Shown here one piece after another: positions 11,812 through 22,800 of a DNA stretch of 64,000 nt. The translations under genes were made by a program, and so were the position numbers. Source of the stretch: Oegoconia quadripuncta (Eukaryota; Arthropoda; Insecta; Lepidoptera; Autostichidae); contig OX438755.1 in NCBI GenBank assembly GCA_949316235.1, positions 19,172,151 to 19,236,150 of the forward strand. The letters run 5' to 3'. Every line of letters begins with the position of its first letter. Within the stretch, counting starts at the first letter, position 1. Under the pieces are notes generated by a model. The model was not told the origin of the DNA. It made no database searches and was given only the letters and a program-made list of their open reading frames with translations.

Positions 11812-11879
11812 ATCTTCGACCACCCCATTTGGGATAGACGTGAAACGTCACGACTATCCCAAATGGGGTGGTCGAAGAT
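11812..11879. repeat. Near-perfect hairpin 1 (32-bp stem, 4-nt loop)
   Basis: Arms 11812-11843 and 11848-11879 pair with one mismatch around an AACG loop. The outer 26 bp, ATCTTCGACCACCCCATTTG GGATAG, is perfectly complementary. The arm sequence is the 3' part of repeat R, so this looks like a head-to-head duplication of that end. Confidence 0.95.
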
Positions 11880-11953
11880 TAATAAATGTTCTTGATATTT
11901 ACACACATACATAACGATGTATCAAAATGTAAATATCAAGAACATTTATTAAT
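11878..11953. repeat. Perfect hairpin 2 (26-bp stem, 24-nt loop)
   Basis: Arms 11878-11903 and 11928-11953 (ATTAATAAATGTTCTTGATA TTTACA and its reverse complement) pair perfectly. It abuts hairpin 1 with a 2-nt overlap. Confidence 0.95.
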
Positions 11954-11957
11954 AATT

Positions 11958-12080
11958 TATCATTATCTTAGCCCCAGGACGTCCACTGCTGAACAGGCTA
12001 AGGAATACACATGCAAAATTTCATCATCATCGGTCAACGCGATTGGGCAGGTCGATTTCTAGGTTCAATCAGTCAGGACG
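11958..12080 (+). mobile_element. Interspersed repeat E
   Basis: ATCTTAGCCCCAGGACGTCC ACTGCTGAACA... The same GTCCACTGCTGAACATA core recurs at 29035-29170 and 36470-36660. Class unknown. Confidence 0.6.
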
Positions 12081-12329
12081 TCATTATTTATAAACATCTA
12101 TAGAGTTTTATACGCGTGTTTCTTTTTTATGGCAAAATAGATGTTTGGTGATAAGTTTCCAGAGATATCGACTTTTGATTGAAATATTTCCCCCCCTTGA
12201 CCCCATTATGAATGGAAATTCACTGGACTAACGTTGGATGGATGTGACTGACCATATTATTTCGTGAAAAGGAGCGCATTAAATTGTGCGATAACATAGG
12301 ACCGCATGATAAATGGACGGACAAGTAGA

Positions 12330-12445
12330 GCATGCTCAACCTTTTTTTTGCAGGCTGGATGTATACGTGCTTGACCACAATCTCATTCACCTAATGGAAA
12401 GTAACATTGTGGTTGAAGATGAATGTCTAATAGATATTAGATATG
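12330..12445 (-). mobile_element. LINE-F 3' end
   Basis: GACCACAATCTCATTCACCTAATGGAAAGTAAC...GAAGATGAATG is a diverged reverse copy of the 3' end seen at 63080-63190. Confidence 0.65.
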
Positions 12446-12731
12446 GTCGGGCGAACAAATCTTTTTCACGCCTTTCCAAACTATCGCATTTATAATATTA
12501 GTTAGATATAATATTTAATGTTTAATAAAAATTGTAAAGAACTTTTATAATAAAATTATCAATATTCCGTTTCCAAAGTTTTGAAATAGGCGATATAGCC
12601 TGCTAAACTGTTCTTAAGTATGGTACTCATACTTAGGATAAACATGTACATTAAACCGTAATGATTCTTTTGTGAAATAAAAAAAATGTGAAATAAAGAC
12701 CATTTTCAAATAACAAACAAATATGTGCGAC

Positions 12732-12975
12732 GTTTGACGACCTGTTTGGTGTAGTGGTTGCGGGTCCGAATCCCGCTAAGGGCATATGTTTGTGTGATGG
12801 ATACGGGCATGTGTACCCGAGTTATGGATGTTTCCATTTATAATAAGTATTTATTTACAAAAAAAATGTATTTAAGTAGTATATCAACCATCTGGTATCC
12901 ACAACACGAGCGTATAGTTGGTTACTGTGGAACTAGGTGGCGCTGTGTGTATGTCTAAGGATACGTATACTTATT
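12732..12975 (+). mobile_element. SINE-B, head partly deleted
   Basis: GACGACCTGTTTGGTGTAGTGGTT jumps to GCGGGTCCGAATCCCGC (changed B box). Then come CATATGTTTGTGTGATG and GGTGGCGCTGTGTGTATGTC, the family 3' end. Confidence 0.85.
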
Positions 12976-13127
12976 TACTTATACTAAGTGCAAAATCAAG
13001 TGGTTTTCTACTGAGCTAACACAAAAAATTAATTGGAATAACAATGTGTGGAACTCGAGCTCTGTTCCTATATAAAATTAATTATGTAATTGTATTATAT
13101 GACTGTATATTTTCAAAATAAATATTA

Positions 13128-14205
13128 GGTCCTTACCTGAAATTGGGGTTTTGTATGAAAAATTTCATTAAGACTGTTTTCTCCATACAAACATTTTTGA
13201 TTTTTTTTGGGAACGGTAAATCCATATTTAGAATTTAGAATTTAGAATTTATTTATTTGCCAGAATACAGTTATGATGGATGTTATTGTTACTTTAAGTA
13301 CTTACATGTATTCAACCTGCATGCAGATGTGCAAATTTTACAATATTACCTACTATTCAAATTAGTCGACATTTTATTTATTTAGGTACATTAGATATTA
13401 GAAAAATTATATATAAGATACAATTAATAAAATTATTTCGCTATGTCAACATAATCATTAATCCAATGAATAATACCCATTTCATTCCTTACAATCAATA
13501 AAGTCACTTATACAATAAAAACATTTTTCTAATAGCCATTTCGTTAGTACGGATTTGAAACATTTAGGGTCGACATACTTTATTTCGTCAGGTAAGCGAT
13601 TATAGACTACAATACACATATTAAAAATATTTCTACGGTATATCTCAGTGCGACAAAGAGGTTGATATAGCATGTTTATGTATTTAGTGCGTGTCTGACG
13701 TGGTATAACGTCACCACGTCTTTGGAAGAAATGGAGATTCGACTTAACAAACACACAGACTTCCTTTATGTACATACAGGGCAATGGAAGGACATTGTAT
13801 TTTTTAAATAGAGGTTTACAGCTATCTAAAAACCAAGCTCTGTCAATCGCTCTAATACACTTTTTTTGTACTCTAAAGATTCTTACTTAGGTAAACTTTA
13901 TGTGTATTATTGGATAACATGAAGGTAAGTATAGGCGGCGTTAATTTTTAAAAGTAACCGCTTTATAAAAGTTTCAGCAAATCTAAGAAATGATTATGGG
14001 AAGCACATGAAAAGAGCTCTGGTCAAATTTTTTTTGTTATGTGATTTAGCCCAGAAATTAAAAAATATTTCATGTGAAACCTTGAAATAATATTCCATTT
14101 TCCAAATAAAAAACAAATTTGAATATAGCTTTGAAAATAGCAGGAATTGGTACATAGATTAACGAAGAAGAAAAACTCCAATTTCATAGGTAAAGATCCA
14201 ATAAA
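13128..14205. mobile_element. MITE-W interrupted by a LINE insertion
   Basis: Ends GGTCCTTACCTGAAATTGG (13128) and CCAATTTCATAGGTAAAGATCC (to 14205) match the inverted ends of the uninterrupted copy at 35228-35643. Between about 13235 and 13885 an unrelated LINE is inserted. Orientation is opposite to the second copy. Confidence 0.82.
13235..13885 (-). mobile_element. LINE RT C-terminus inserted in MITE-W, (TAAATTC)n tail
   Basis: The minus-strand frame 13784-13482 encodes ...RQTRTKYINMLYQPLCRTEI... and YNRLPDEIKYVDPKCFKSVL, the C-terminal end of a Jockey/Daphne-type RT. Frame-shifted coding continues to about 13870 (VQKKCIRAIDRAW). The 3' end carries an (AGAATTT)n repeat at 13235-13250. Confidence 0.8.
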
Positions 14206-14461
14206 TCCCAAACCGTTGTAGTTGCGAGAGAACAAAATTACCGCGCCCTAAAAAATACCTATTTATTTTCACAAGCGACTTGCGTCATTTCGCTAAAAGT
14301 CCAGCCAATTAGCATAATCCGCTTACAAGAAAGCCAGAGTTACGTTACAACCCGAAAATACGATTGCGTTCTTGTCCTAAATATACTTATGTGGAACAAT
14401 TTACTTGCCCGCTGGTCCAGAATGTTACTTAAGCAACTTAGTAACATTTTTATGAATGATC

Positions 14462-14764
14462 ATATCATCATCAGCCCGTGAACATCCTTTGCAGGGATAT
14501 AGGCCTTCCCTCGTATAATGAGCATGGGCCATAGTCCACCACCCTGGCCCAATGCGTGTTGTGGCCTTCAGATGTCTTTGAATTCTTACTTCTCAGGCAT
14601 GCAGGTTTGCTCACGATGTATTCTTTCACGGTTTAAGAGCAGTCGGATAAATGCATATAAGTAATTAAATTGTATTTAAAACTCATTGGTCATGACCTGC
14701 CTGAGGATCGAACCCGGACCACCTAAATTTGGAGTCCGTGTCTCCTCCACTGAGCCACCGACGC
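14462..14764 (-). mobile_element. SINE-C, full length
   Basis: Reads ATCATCATCAGCCCGTGAAC (3' end) through GGATCGAACCCGG (B box) to CTGAGCCACCGACGCT (A-box end). The ~300-bp consensus layout of the family is best seen here. Confidence 0.88.
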
Positions 14765-14877
14765 TTTTTCAAATAGTAAACGCGCGAAATTCTATAATGC
14801 TTATCCCAGACAAATGCAGGCCGCGCTCTGTCAAATACGGAAAACGCCTATCACATGGTAAACCTACATCTAATCTA

Positions 14878-15211
14878 ACCGCCTCCGTGGCTCAATGTAA
14901 ACAACATTGGGTTTACGAATCGGAGGTCGCGGGTTCGATCCCCAGCCGGGTACATGTTTAAGTACTCGGTTTGGTTGGTGGTAGGGCATTTTAAATGTCC
15001 GCATGGCTAGCTACCACCATCTTATCTAAATCTGCCGCCAAGCAGCAATGTTAATAGCATTGTTGTGTTCCGATTGTGAGAGATAAGATAGCCAGTCCCC
15101 CGAAATGTGTAGGGGTTTCCGGGTCAGTACGCTTCCACCTTCGACTTCATCTTCACTTAACATCAGGTGTGATTGAAGTCACTTAACCCGTTGTGCATAA
15201 AAAAAAAACAC
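14878..15211 (+). mobile_element. SINE-A, full length
   Basis: CCGCCTCCGTGGCTCAATGT head, GGGTTCGATCCCC B box, complete body, and GTTGTGCATAAAAAAAAA tail. About 330 bp; a good reference copy. Confidence 0.94.
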
Positions 15212-16136
15212 CCGAAAGGCTTTGCAAACTACCCAACAGCCTGTGGCGCGACTACGACTCGCACTTGGCCGGTTTTCCAATTTAGTTTAACTGCACACGC
15301 CACCGTCTCACTATAATTGCCATATGTTTTTAAAATCTTAATAGTACGAAAACTCTTAAAGAGAAACTCACGCTCACTAAAAACTATTAAGTTGAACACG
15401 CAAAACACCTATTTTGGAGGTCAGGGCTGGGTCAGTAGTGGCCAGTATAACCTGACCCTCCATTGCTTCTTATAACCAAAAACTGGAAGGTATATTTATA
15501 TTGGTGCAGGCGTCTTGAAAAGCGTTTTCACCGGAATCGAAAGAGACCTTTCTGATAAGACCTTTAGGTTTCTTTTTGCGGATTTGTAATGAGTGTTTAT
15601 TGAAGAACTGTGTCATTTGAATGCCATTTCTAACATTTTTTTTTATTGTAGTTTAATGAATAATAACTATTAATTGAAAAATGTTGAATATAATAGCAAA
15701 TAAACTTAATTATATCAACAAGGTATACAAAGCAACTGTTTTAAATATCTTGGAAGCGGCTGCACCATTTTTATTCATTTCTTATTCATTCTTTATTGCA
15801 AATAAACCCAAAAGATACAATTGTCAGATACAAAGATACAAAGGTGAGCTTATCTCTAAGAGAGATCTCTTCCAGCCAACCCTATAAGCGGTTAGAGAGT
15901 GTATAACGGGGAATAAAAAAAGGCGTACAACGCAATGGTGATTAAGTAAAAAAAAGTCTATAATACATTAATACTTGTAAATAACTAAATATAACTACAT
16001 GAATATAATACTAAATAAACCTAAATAAAACATTTAATCAGATATATAATTAATATATTATATAAATATCAATATATAACATTACTTCTTATGCCAATTG
16101 CGACAGGTAGTGTTTTTTTAAGCGCTTTTTGAAAAC
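15212..16136. other. Unassigned DNA
   Basis: No supported gene or repeat. A weak inverted pair, GGTCAGGG...CCTGACC, lies near 15420-15460. Confidence 0.45.
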
Positions 16137-16148
16137 TGGTGATGTAGG

Positions 16149-16168
16149 GTGGTGGTGGTGGTGGTGTA
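16149..16168. repeat. (GGT)n microsatellite
   Basis: Six to seven GGT units. Confidence 0.9.
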
Positions 16169-16276
16169 TTTTTCATCATTCACAAAGAATATTTTTCTAG
16201 TTTTATATTCAAATATAAAGAAACCGACCGCGCCTTATTGAGATACATCCGGAAAAGACTGCATAGATGCACGATA

Positions 16277-16330
16277 TACACACACACACACACACACATA
16301 CATACACACATACACACACATACACACACC
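16277..16330. repeat. (CA)n / (CATA) microsatellite
   Basis: An ACACACACAC tract with CATACATA interruptions. It gives spurious His/Thr-rich frames on either strand. Confidence 0.95.
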
Positions 16331-16419
16331 CCATATACGCCCCTGCACACGCAGACGCACACCGCCGCTCAAATAAATAACACCAGTTTTAACGATTTAA
16401 AAGATGTAACCACCTTCAA

Positions 16420-16575
16420 CGATTTCCATCAAATATGCCTAAGAACCACCTCGCACAAAAATATAGCCTATATGTTAATCCAGGTCCTAATCTGTCTACC
16501 TACCAAATTTCATCCAAATCCGTCCAACCGTTTGGGGGTGCAGAGGTAACAAACATACATACACACACACAAACT
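16420..16575 (+). repeat. Interspersed repeat with 'CCAAATTTCATCCAAATCCG' motif
   Basis: ACCAAATTTCATCCAAATCC GTCCAACCGTTTGGGGGTGC is a widely repeated lepidopteran-type block. A related block is at 46400-46480 (GCCAAATTTCAGCCCGATCC). Confidence 0.5.
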
Positions 16576-16654
16576 GTCGCATTTATAATATACATACATA
16601 TTCGCAATTAAAATATTATTATTAATTATAATATAGACGTAGGGAAAAAAGCGG

Positions 16655-16905
16655 TAACGTTGAAGTGGGACTGGGCGGGTCACGTGGGCCGCATGCCGTG
16701 CGAGTTGTGGGCAAATGCGTCCACTATTTGGACTCCTACAACCGCCAGACGCAAACGTGGTAAACCGCGACAACAGTGGAGAGACGAGCTTGACAGTTTT
16801 AATAAGGGATGGTTTGTGCTCGCCAAAAACAAAAACGACTGCAAACAGATGAGGGAGGCCTTTGCCCAGCATTGGGACACTATGGGCTCTTAATAATAAT
16901 AATTA
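16655..16905 (+). mobile_element. RTE-like LINE ORF2 tail (LINE-R) with (TAA)n
   Basis: The frame encodes KWDWAGHVGRM...RRKRGKPRQQWRDELDSF...MREAFAQHWDTMGS, then stop and (TAA)n tail. It is the typical C-terminal end of RTE-type reverse transcriptase, 5'-truncated. Confidence 0.87.
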
Positions 16906-17168
16906 TAATATAGTTGGGATTGGGATTCTATATACGTATTTCATTATATTTAAGTACTTTTATAGTTTGAGTATGCATATTGACAAATTTTAAATACTGA
17001 GTTTATGGACAATGCACCCACCTTACGTCGATCGTCACATGAGCCAACATCAGCTAGTACACTCAAAAAGGGGTCTGGGTGAAACCAGCGCTATGCAGCA
17101 GCCAATCTCTGTCAGCATTATGCTGCCAGACATGTGTATGTGCTTCGTCACAATTTATATTGTCTTAT

Positions 17169-17430
17169 GTGACGACCTGTTTGGAATAGTGGTTAGCAAC
17201 TCTGACCAATAGGTTGCGGGTTCGAATCCCGCTGGGGGCATATGTTTGTGTGATTAAATTGAGAACATGTGTACCTGAGTTGCGGATGTTTTCATTTATA
17301 ATACGTATTTATTTAAAAAAAAATGTTTTTATGTAGTATTTCAAACATCTGGTATCCACAACACAAGCCTATATAGTTGCTTACTGTGGAACTAGACGTC
17401 TAAGGATATTTATTTATTATTATGTGTATT
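17169..17430 (+). mobile_element. SINE-B, near full length
   Basis: GACGACCTGTTTGGAATAGT GG (A-box region), GCGGGTTCGAATCCCGC (B box), CATATGTTTGTGTGAT, a T/A-rich middle and CAACACAAGCCTATATAGTTGC. The GGCGCTGTGTG end is partly lost. Confidence 0.9.
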
Positions 17431-17499
17431 TACTATATATAAAGGTCATTACAAAATTAGTGACTACCTGTATGACAAAAACGCTTGGTATACTTCGCC

Positions 17500-17665
17500 C
17501 AGCTCCCAAAAATTATGAAATTGTATTACTTGTAGTAATTTTTCCTAAACAGTAGTAGCTTAGGCGTACTGACTCACCGAGAAATGCTTAGCCCTATTTT
17601 TATATAACATACAACAAATTATATTATGTACTTACGTTGAAATAAATGCTTGAAGTTTAAAGTTT
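17500..17665 (+). mobile_element. LINE tail B
   Basis: AAATGCTTAGCCCTATTTTTAT...GTTGAAATAAATGCTTGAAG, a second copy of the 2620-2780 repeat. Confidence 0.55.
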
Positions 17666-17985
17666 GAAAATTCAATAAACTATTTCTTTATTCTATATCT
17701 CTAATGTACCATTTGGGATAAATTTCATGACTTAAACTAGTATTTATGTATATACACCGATAAACATGCCATTTAAAATGTTAATAACTCTGTGAATGCT
17801 GTGTTAATGTTGTGTGAGGTCGTTACTTAACTAAATTACTTATTTATAAATAGCTAGCGTTCCGACCGCGGCCCGGCCCGCGCTGAATCAGTTTACCGTG
17901 ACGCGGAATTCATTCGAAACTTCGAAATAAGAAGTAGTAAAGAGATAGTCCAAAGAGTAAAGAACTATTGTAACTTATACAGGAA

Positions 17986-18276
17986 AGATTTGGCCGCCTC
18001 CTTGGCTCAAACAACATTGGGTTTATGATTCGGAGGTCGCGGGTTCGATCCGTTGGTTGTATTTTAAAATGTCCGCCTGGCTAGCTATCTTAGCTAAATC
18101 TGCCGCCAAACAGCAATGTTAAACGCATTGTTGTGTTCCGGTTGTCAGAGGTAAGATAGCCAGTCCCCCAAATAGGATGGGGATTCCGAGTCAGTACGAT
18201 TCCTCCTTCGTCCTCATCTTCACTTAACATAGGGTGTGATTGGGGTCAAGTACTAACCCGTTGTGCATAAAAAAAA
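17986..18276 (+). mobile_element. SINE-A, diverged
   Basis: Head GCCGCCTCCTTGGCTCAAAC with a short deletion, B box GGGTTCGATCC cut short, body and GTGCATAAAAAAAA tail present. Confidence 0.88.
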
Positions 18277-18404
18277 GATGTATTACAATTATAAATAAAA
18301 AATTGTGGGAGACTGATGCCTAAACTAGGCAGTAGCCTGTATTTCAAGTCATCAGGTCCTCCCCCAACTACAACTTTGCAGTAGTAGGTGTCTATAAATG
18401 TATC

Positions 18405-18540
18405 AATCAATCAAGTACACTTTATTGCACAAAAATGCACTCCATAAATATAGCTTCAAAAAAATAATAATAATTGTACAACCAGGCGGTCTTATAGCTA
18501 TTAAGCGATTTCTACCAGACAACCTTTGGGTGGAGAAAAA
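18405..18540 (-). mobile_element. LINE tail D
   Basis: Reverse of ...CAATAAAGTGTACTTGATTGATTG with GGCGGTCTTATAGC..., related to 10980-11147. Confidence 0.65.
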
Positions 18541-18924
18541 AGTAGAACGGGATAAAAGCAAGTAGGTTGTGCAGCAATGTATATTATGTGGTACTCATTT
18601 GTAAATGAGAAGACGTTAGTGGGTTTAGTAAATATGTATTGTATGCGCGTGTATATACAATGCTACTTTTTTTAACTCGTTCGCCAGTTACCAGCCACGG
18701 TGCCACAGACATACACATAACGGTCAAACTTATAACACTCCTCGGGGCGCCGACGGTTAAAAATAAGGATTTCACAGACAGATATGTATATTGTAACATA
18801 TCCACAAATAATGAATTATTGTATTTATGTCTATAAAAACTAATAAATTACCTGATCAATTGAAATGTCTTCCGACTAGCAGACTCAAAAGTACACCGAG
18901 CCTGTGTTATATTTTATTGTACTA

Positions 18925-19150
18925 ATTATGATGTGTGGTTTCGGAAAGAACTAACCAATCTCTTCCCGTGGGTTTCATAAGAGGCGAATAAGGGACTTTC
19001 CACCAAAAAACATCTATATATTTGCACGTTTTAACGGCGATGTGCTCACCACCTGTAACGTGTACATTTCTGTGTATATTTCTTTCTGTATAAACTTTTA
19101 ATGTTTGATCTCTAACCACCCTATTTGCGATAAAGGTTGTCTTTATGTAC
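18925..19150 (+). mobile_element. Interspersed repeat R
   Basis: TGTGTGGTTTCGGAAAGAAC, CTCTTCCCGTGGGTTTCAT, GGGACTTTCCACCAAAAAAC and GCACGTTTTAACGGCGATG in the family order. Confidence 0.68.
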
Positions 19151-19470
19151 GTTATAATAACATTTCCGAGACTTGAAAACTTTCTGATGAGAGCCAGTAA
19201 AATTACCAGCTGGTGAGGTATTTTGATTCCTCAGAGGGACTGCTTTTCTGCGACTGCCGTACTTGGTCTACATAAAGCCAGATGATAGCGTAGCCCTGCT
19301 ACGTCGACCGTAGCATATACTACGACGACGTAGACATTGTAGAGATGGAAATATCTATATTCGATTGGATATCCCACGTATTTGCAGTCATACGTGAAGT
19401 AGTCATATTTCTCTGCAGTTGATTCAACCACAGATAGTTAATGTTTCAGAGGATAGCGAATAAAAAAGTA

Positions 19471-19778
19471 TACAGGGTGGACACGTTAAGTGTACCCATG
19501 CGATTATTGTCGTAACATTATATAAAAATTATTACAACAATTTTATGCTAATACCGAAATGCCGTCGCCTATTGAAGTAACGAGCTCTGCGAGGTAGTCA
19601 ACGCATACGTGATCCCCTGGTTTAAGGAATGTTTATAGACTACTGTGCCTTCTTCCTTTTAGATAGGCCCTCTATTCACCGACCTACTTGCGCCCCTATG
19701 ATGCTTAAAAACATTCTTACAAATGAATGATTATTGTTATATCATCTGAAAAGATGCCACAAGTTTCACTCTGTATAT
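19471..19778. mobile_element. Possible ACAGGGTG-ended element
   Basis: Begins ACAGGGTGGACACGTTAAGT and ends TTTCACTCTGTAT. The short inverted ends (ACAGGGTG / CACTCTGT) resemble the 39065-39176 and 47918-48115 elements. The interior differs. Confidence 0.4.
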
Positions 19779-20004
19779 ATGGTGTATATCGTAGAATCCA
19801 AATTAGCTCAACGACTAAATTGCATAACACCCAATTGACCTTATTATTTGACATTGCGTTATCTAAAAATAACTATTCCTATATTAGTCAAACTGAAAAG
19901 ATAATCTTTAATTAATAAAAATGACGAGTGTGTTGATTATATCGTATCGTTAAAAATTACAACAACGATATTACACCTATAGTCTCTGCGGTTCTATTAG
20001 ATAA

Positions 20005-20128
20005 TTTCATCGTCATCGGTTACGTTCTGACATGTGATTGGTTGGTCCATTGCTCGCTCGGCAATTTGACGGTTTCTCATTGGTCAACGTAATCGTTAAC
20101 GTTACCGATGAAGTTACGTAATCTAAGG
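20005..20128. mobile_element. Small inverted-repeat element (MITE-S), copy 2
   Basis: The reverse of the 3574-3702 element. Shared internal blocks: CTGACATGTGATTGGTTGGT, GCTCGCTCGGCAATTTGACG and CTCATTGGTCAACGTAATCG. Confidence 0.65.
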
Positions 20129-20189
20129 GCTGATCAGCTATATTTATTTTATTTCTGCAACTGTCAATAGGTATACACGCTTGATCGCT

Positions 20190-20328
20190 TTTTAACCAAC
20201 TTCAGATAGGAGGAGGTACTCAATTCGAGCGTCTGTATCTTTCATGTATGTACCTCCGATACTCGGAAGTCGATTGAAATGAAAGGGGATGCTACCAGTG
20301 TGGTCCAACATAAATTTAGTAAAAAGCT
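20190..20328 (+). mobile_element. Repeat G, 5' end with truncated body
   Basis: TTTTAACCAACTTCAGATAG GAGGAGGTACTCAATTCG, then GTGTGGTCCAACATAAATTTAG. The same layout as 39632-40010 (plus) and 32860-33410 (minus). Confidence 0.55.
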
Positions 20329-20590
20329 GATGATCATCATTGATATAGCCCTTTCCTCATGTTGAGGGAGTGTGGGCCATAGTCCGTCACGCAGTGCGGT
20401 TTGGGGACTCGACCTCATCTTCACTTAATATCAGGTGTGATTGAGGTCAAGTACCAACCCGTTGTGCATAAAAAAAAACTTCACATGCTTTCAATATTTT
20501 TTTTTCTCAGGCATGTAGGTTTCCTAACGATGTTTTCCATCACCGTTTAAGAGCAGTCGGGTTGTACATAAGTAATTAAATGAAGTCGGT
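20328..20590 (-). mobile_element. SINE-C with a SINE-A 3' fragment inside
   Basis: TGATGATCATCATTGATATAG...GTTTAAGAGCAGTCGG is SINE-C in reverse. It is interrupted at about 20405-20480 by GACCTCATCTTCACTTAATA...GTTGTGCATAAAAAAAA, the 3' end of a plus-strand SINE-A. Confidence 0.75.
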
Positions 20591-21170
20591 TATGTCGCCA
20601 CGTCAAATAATCAGTTTCGGTTGTTTTCATTTGAAGGCAATCATAAGACAAGTAGGTAGTCTATAGAGGTAGGTTGAAAAATCATGTAGCCACTCTGGTC
20701 TGAGATATATCCAGCAAACCGCACTTGGCCTGTGTGGTGAATGGTATGGCATGCTTAGTGAGAGCGCCCCAACAATGGGAACCTAACGCTGTTGATGTGA
20801 TGTTTTGTGAGATCGCTACCATATTCTTAGAAAAAGGTGTTTTCCTAATCCAAAACAACTTCCAATTATTTGAATAAATTTGTTTGCTCAATCGCTGCGA
20901 GGTTTGGTATTTGGTATACAGGTACAATACAGGAGATAGGATTTATAATTATTTGGATTTTATCTCGATAAACTAAATTACACGATTATAAAGAAAGAGT
21001 ATTGGATTTAGTTTCGCATTTTTATGAGTACACGTCACTCGCTTTCTGTGTCATCCATGTGGTGAATGGTCTTTTTGAGTAACTACTGCAACGCCTTTAA
21101 CTGAGTAAACGAGTACCGGAGTTTAATTTGTTAGCAAGAATGGTGTATATTAATGTTAATAGATAATATA
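20591..21170. other. Unassigned DNA
   Basis: No supported feature. Confidence 0.4.
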
Positions 21171-21171
21171 T

Positions 21172-21330
21172 TTTTTTTAATGATTAACTGGATACGCATT
21201 TGACCAATCTCACTTGATGGAATGTGACGATGTGACCGAAGATGAAGCACACGATCCCAGTAAATGCCTATTCACCATGCTCTTTCAAGGTTGTACGATT
21301 CAGGAAAGATTGACGCCGGAATAAAAAAAT
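21172..21330 (-). mobile_element. LINE-F 3' end
   Basis: T-run, then ATGATTAACTGGATACGCAT TTGACC...GATGAAGCACACGATCCCAGTAAATGCC, diverged from 63080-63190. Coding remnants of ...[12 protein letters not shown] can be traced in reverse. Confidence 0.7.
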
Positions 21331-21865
21331 ATAATACGTACTCCAAAATTAAATGTTTATCAGATGTATAAAAATATATGTTATAGTAAAAATATGCCAT
21401 CCAACTCGCTTCCGTGAGACGCAAGGATTTTTTTAATTTCACCAAGGCGATTAACGTATTTTCCTCTTCATCTGTTACTGAACAAAAATACGCTGTTCTT
21501 AACTAACAGTTACTGACGTAAATAAATAGGGCAGCGCTATTATCAGATCCCTGGGTAAATAATGATACTGTGATTAGCTCGGCAATTGTGATAAAAATTG
21601 TTATTTAGATATCTCATCAAATGATAAGAACGAACTGAACTCTTTCAGGAAAAATAGTAACAAAATCAATACACCGTCTCAGTTGCTGGGTTTTTATCAA
21701 ACGCGGAAGCGGCGTTTTCGATGTCTGTGCTTGTTTTCCCCCAATGCTTTACCCCTTATGGAAGACTAGGGGTTTCGCCCGGATGGAATTAAATAACAAT
21801 ATTTTGTCACGGACTCTTGTCTTTTGTCTTATACCTCTTTTGTGTCTTAACTTTTTTTTTTTGAT
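21331..21865. other. Unassigned DNA
   Basis: No repeat or ORF recognised before the next LINE-F copy. Confidence 0.4.
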
Positions 21866-22075
21866 TTACAGGATTCTCCTTTCACCACAAGCTCACCTGA
21901 TGGAAAGTAACGATGTGATCGAAGATGAAGCACGCGATCCCAGTAAATGCCTATTCCTCTGCTCTTGAAGATCCCAAGGTTGTAGGATTCAGGAAAGACT
22001 GACGCCGGAAGGGAGTTCCATGCCTTAGCTATTTGGATGATGAATGAAGAATCCAACTTCTTATCTTATTTTAAA
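21866..22075 (-). mobile_element. LINE-F RT C-terminus
   Basis: The minus-strand frame has [24 protein letters not shown], then breaks from family sequence by a frameshift. The 3' end has GATCGAAGATGAAGCACG in reverse orientation and a T-run at 21851-21860. Confidence 0.8.
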
Positions 22076-22297
22076 GTAGTGCATGTTCTTATCCAGGTCC
22101 CAGACTATCCCTCTGCTAAATTTCGAGCGATCGCTTCAGACGTTTAGTAGTGAAAAGGTAACAAACAAACAGCATTTATATTAGTGTGGATTCAATCAGC
22201 TCCCATATTGTCTAATATAATGGTAATTAACTCGAACTGCCACTGACAATTTTGACCAATATTAAGGTCTCATTAAAATCCACAAATGACGAAAGAA

Positions 22298-22500
22298 TCA
22301 AATCAAATCAAAAAAATATCTATTTCGTAGGATAAAAATTATCACTTGAATGAAAACGTCATAGTCAAGAGCGATCCCATTCTAATTAAAAAAAAAAAAA
22401 AAAAGTTTTTGACATTATTGCTCATTCACAAAGCTGATTCCCCAGAGAAGAACGAGCAAGAAACTCAAGGGTTGCTCTTTCAAATAAGTTTGGTTTACAA
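22298..22500 (-). mobile_element. LINE tail C interrupted by a LINE 3'-end insertion
   Basis: ATCAAATCAAATCAAAAAAA...TTATCACTTGAATGAAAACGTCA is tail C. At about 22366-22406 it is interrupted by AGTCAAGAGCGATCCCATTC TAATT(A)n, the plus-strand end of the CR1/Jockey-like LINE. CTCATTCACAAAGCTG resumes after it. Confidence 0.8.
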
Positions 22501-22539
22501 TTATATTACATTGTATAATTAGACTGAATATCGCCGAGC

Positions 22540-22800
22540 GGTCTATGTCCATGCTTCAGTAAGCATGATCAGTATCATCCAGATAGTCAGAAATTTTATA
22601 ATAGCCTTTCGTAAATAATGTCTGTTTTATGATGGTTTTGAATTTATTTAAAGGTAAATTTTGAATGTCCGAACCTTATTATAAAAGCGTATACATTGCC
22701 CTTTAAATGACTTAGTGACTTTGCGTAAATGGCTGACATGAACAGCCAGTTTATTTTTATATCTGGTATTAACATTACGTATATCACACTATTTTTCTTA
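22540..22800 (-). mobile_element. LINE-Y RT C-terminus, decayed
   Basis: The minus strand reads, with frameshifts, ...KSFKGQCIRFYNKVR...LPLNKFKTIIKQTLF...YYKISDYLDDTD. It sits next to tail C, as the family predicts. Confidence 0.72.

Noticed and set aside
16238..16549. 103-codon His/Thr-rich frame
   Set aside because: It is a translation of the (CA)n microsatellite and neighbouring repeat; no homology or conserved start.
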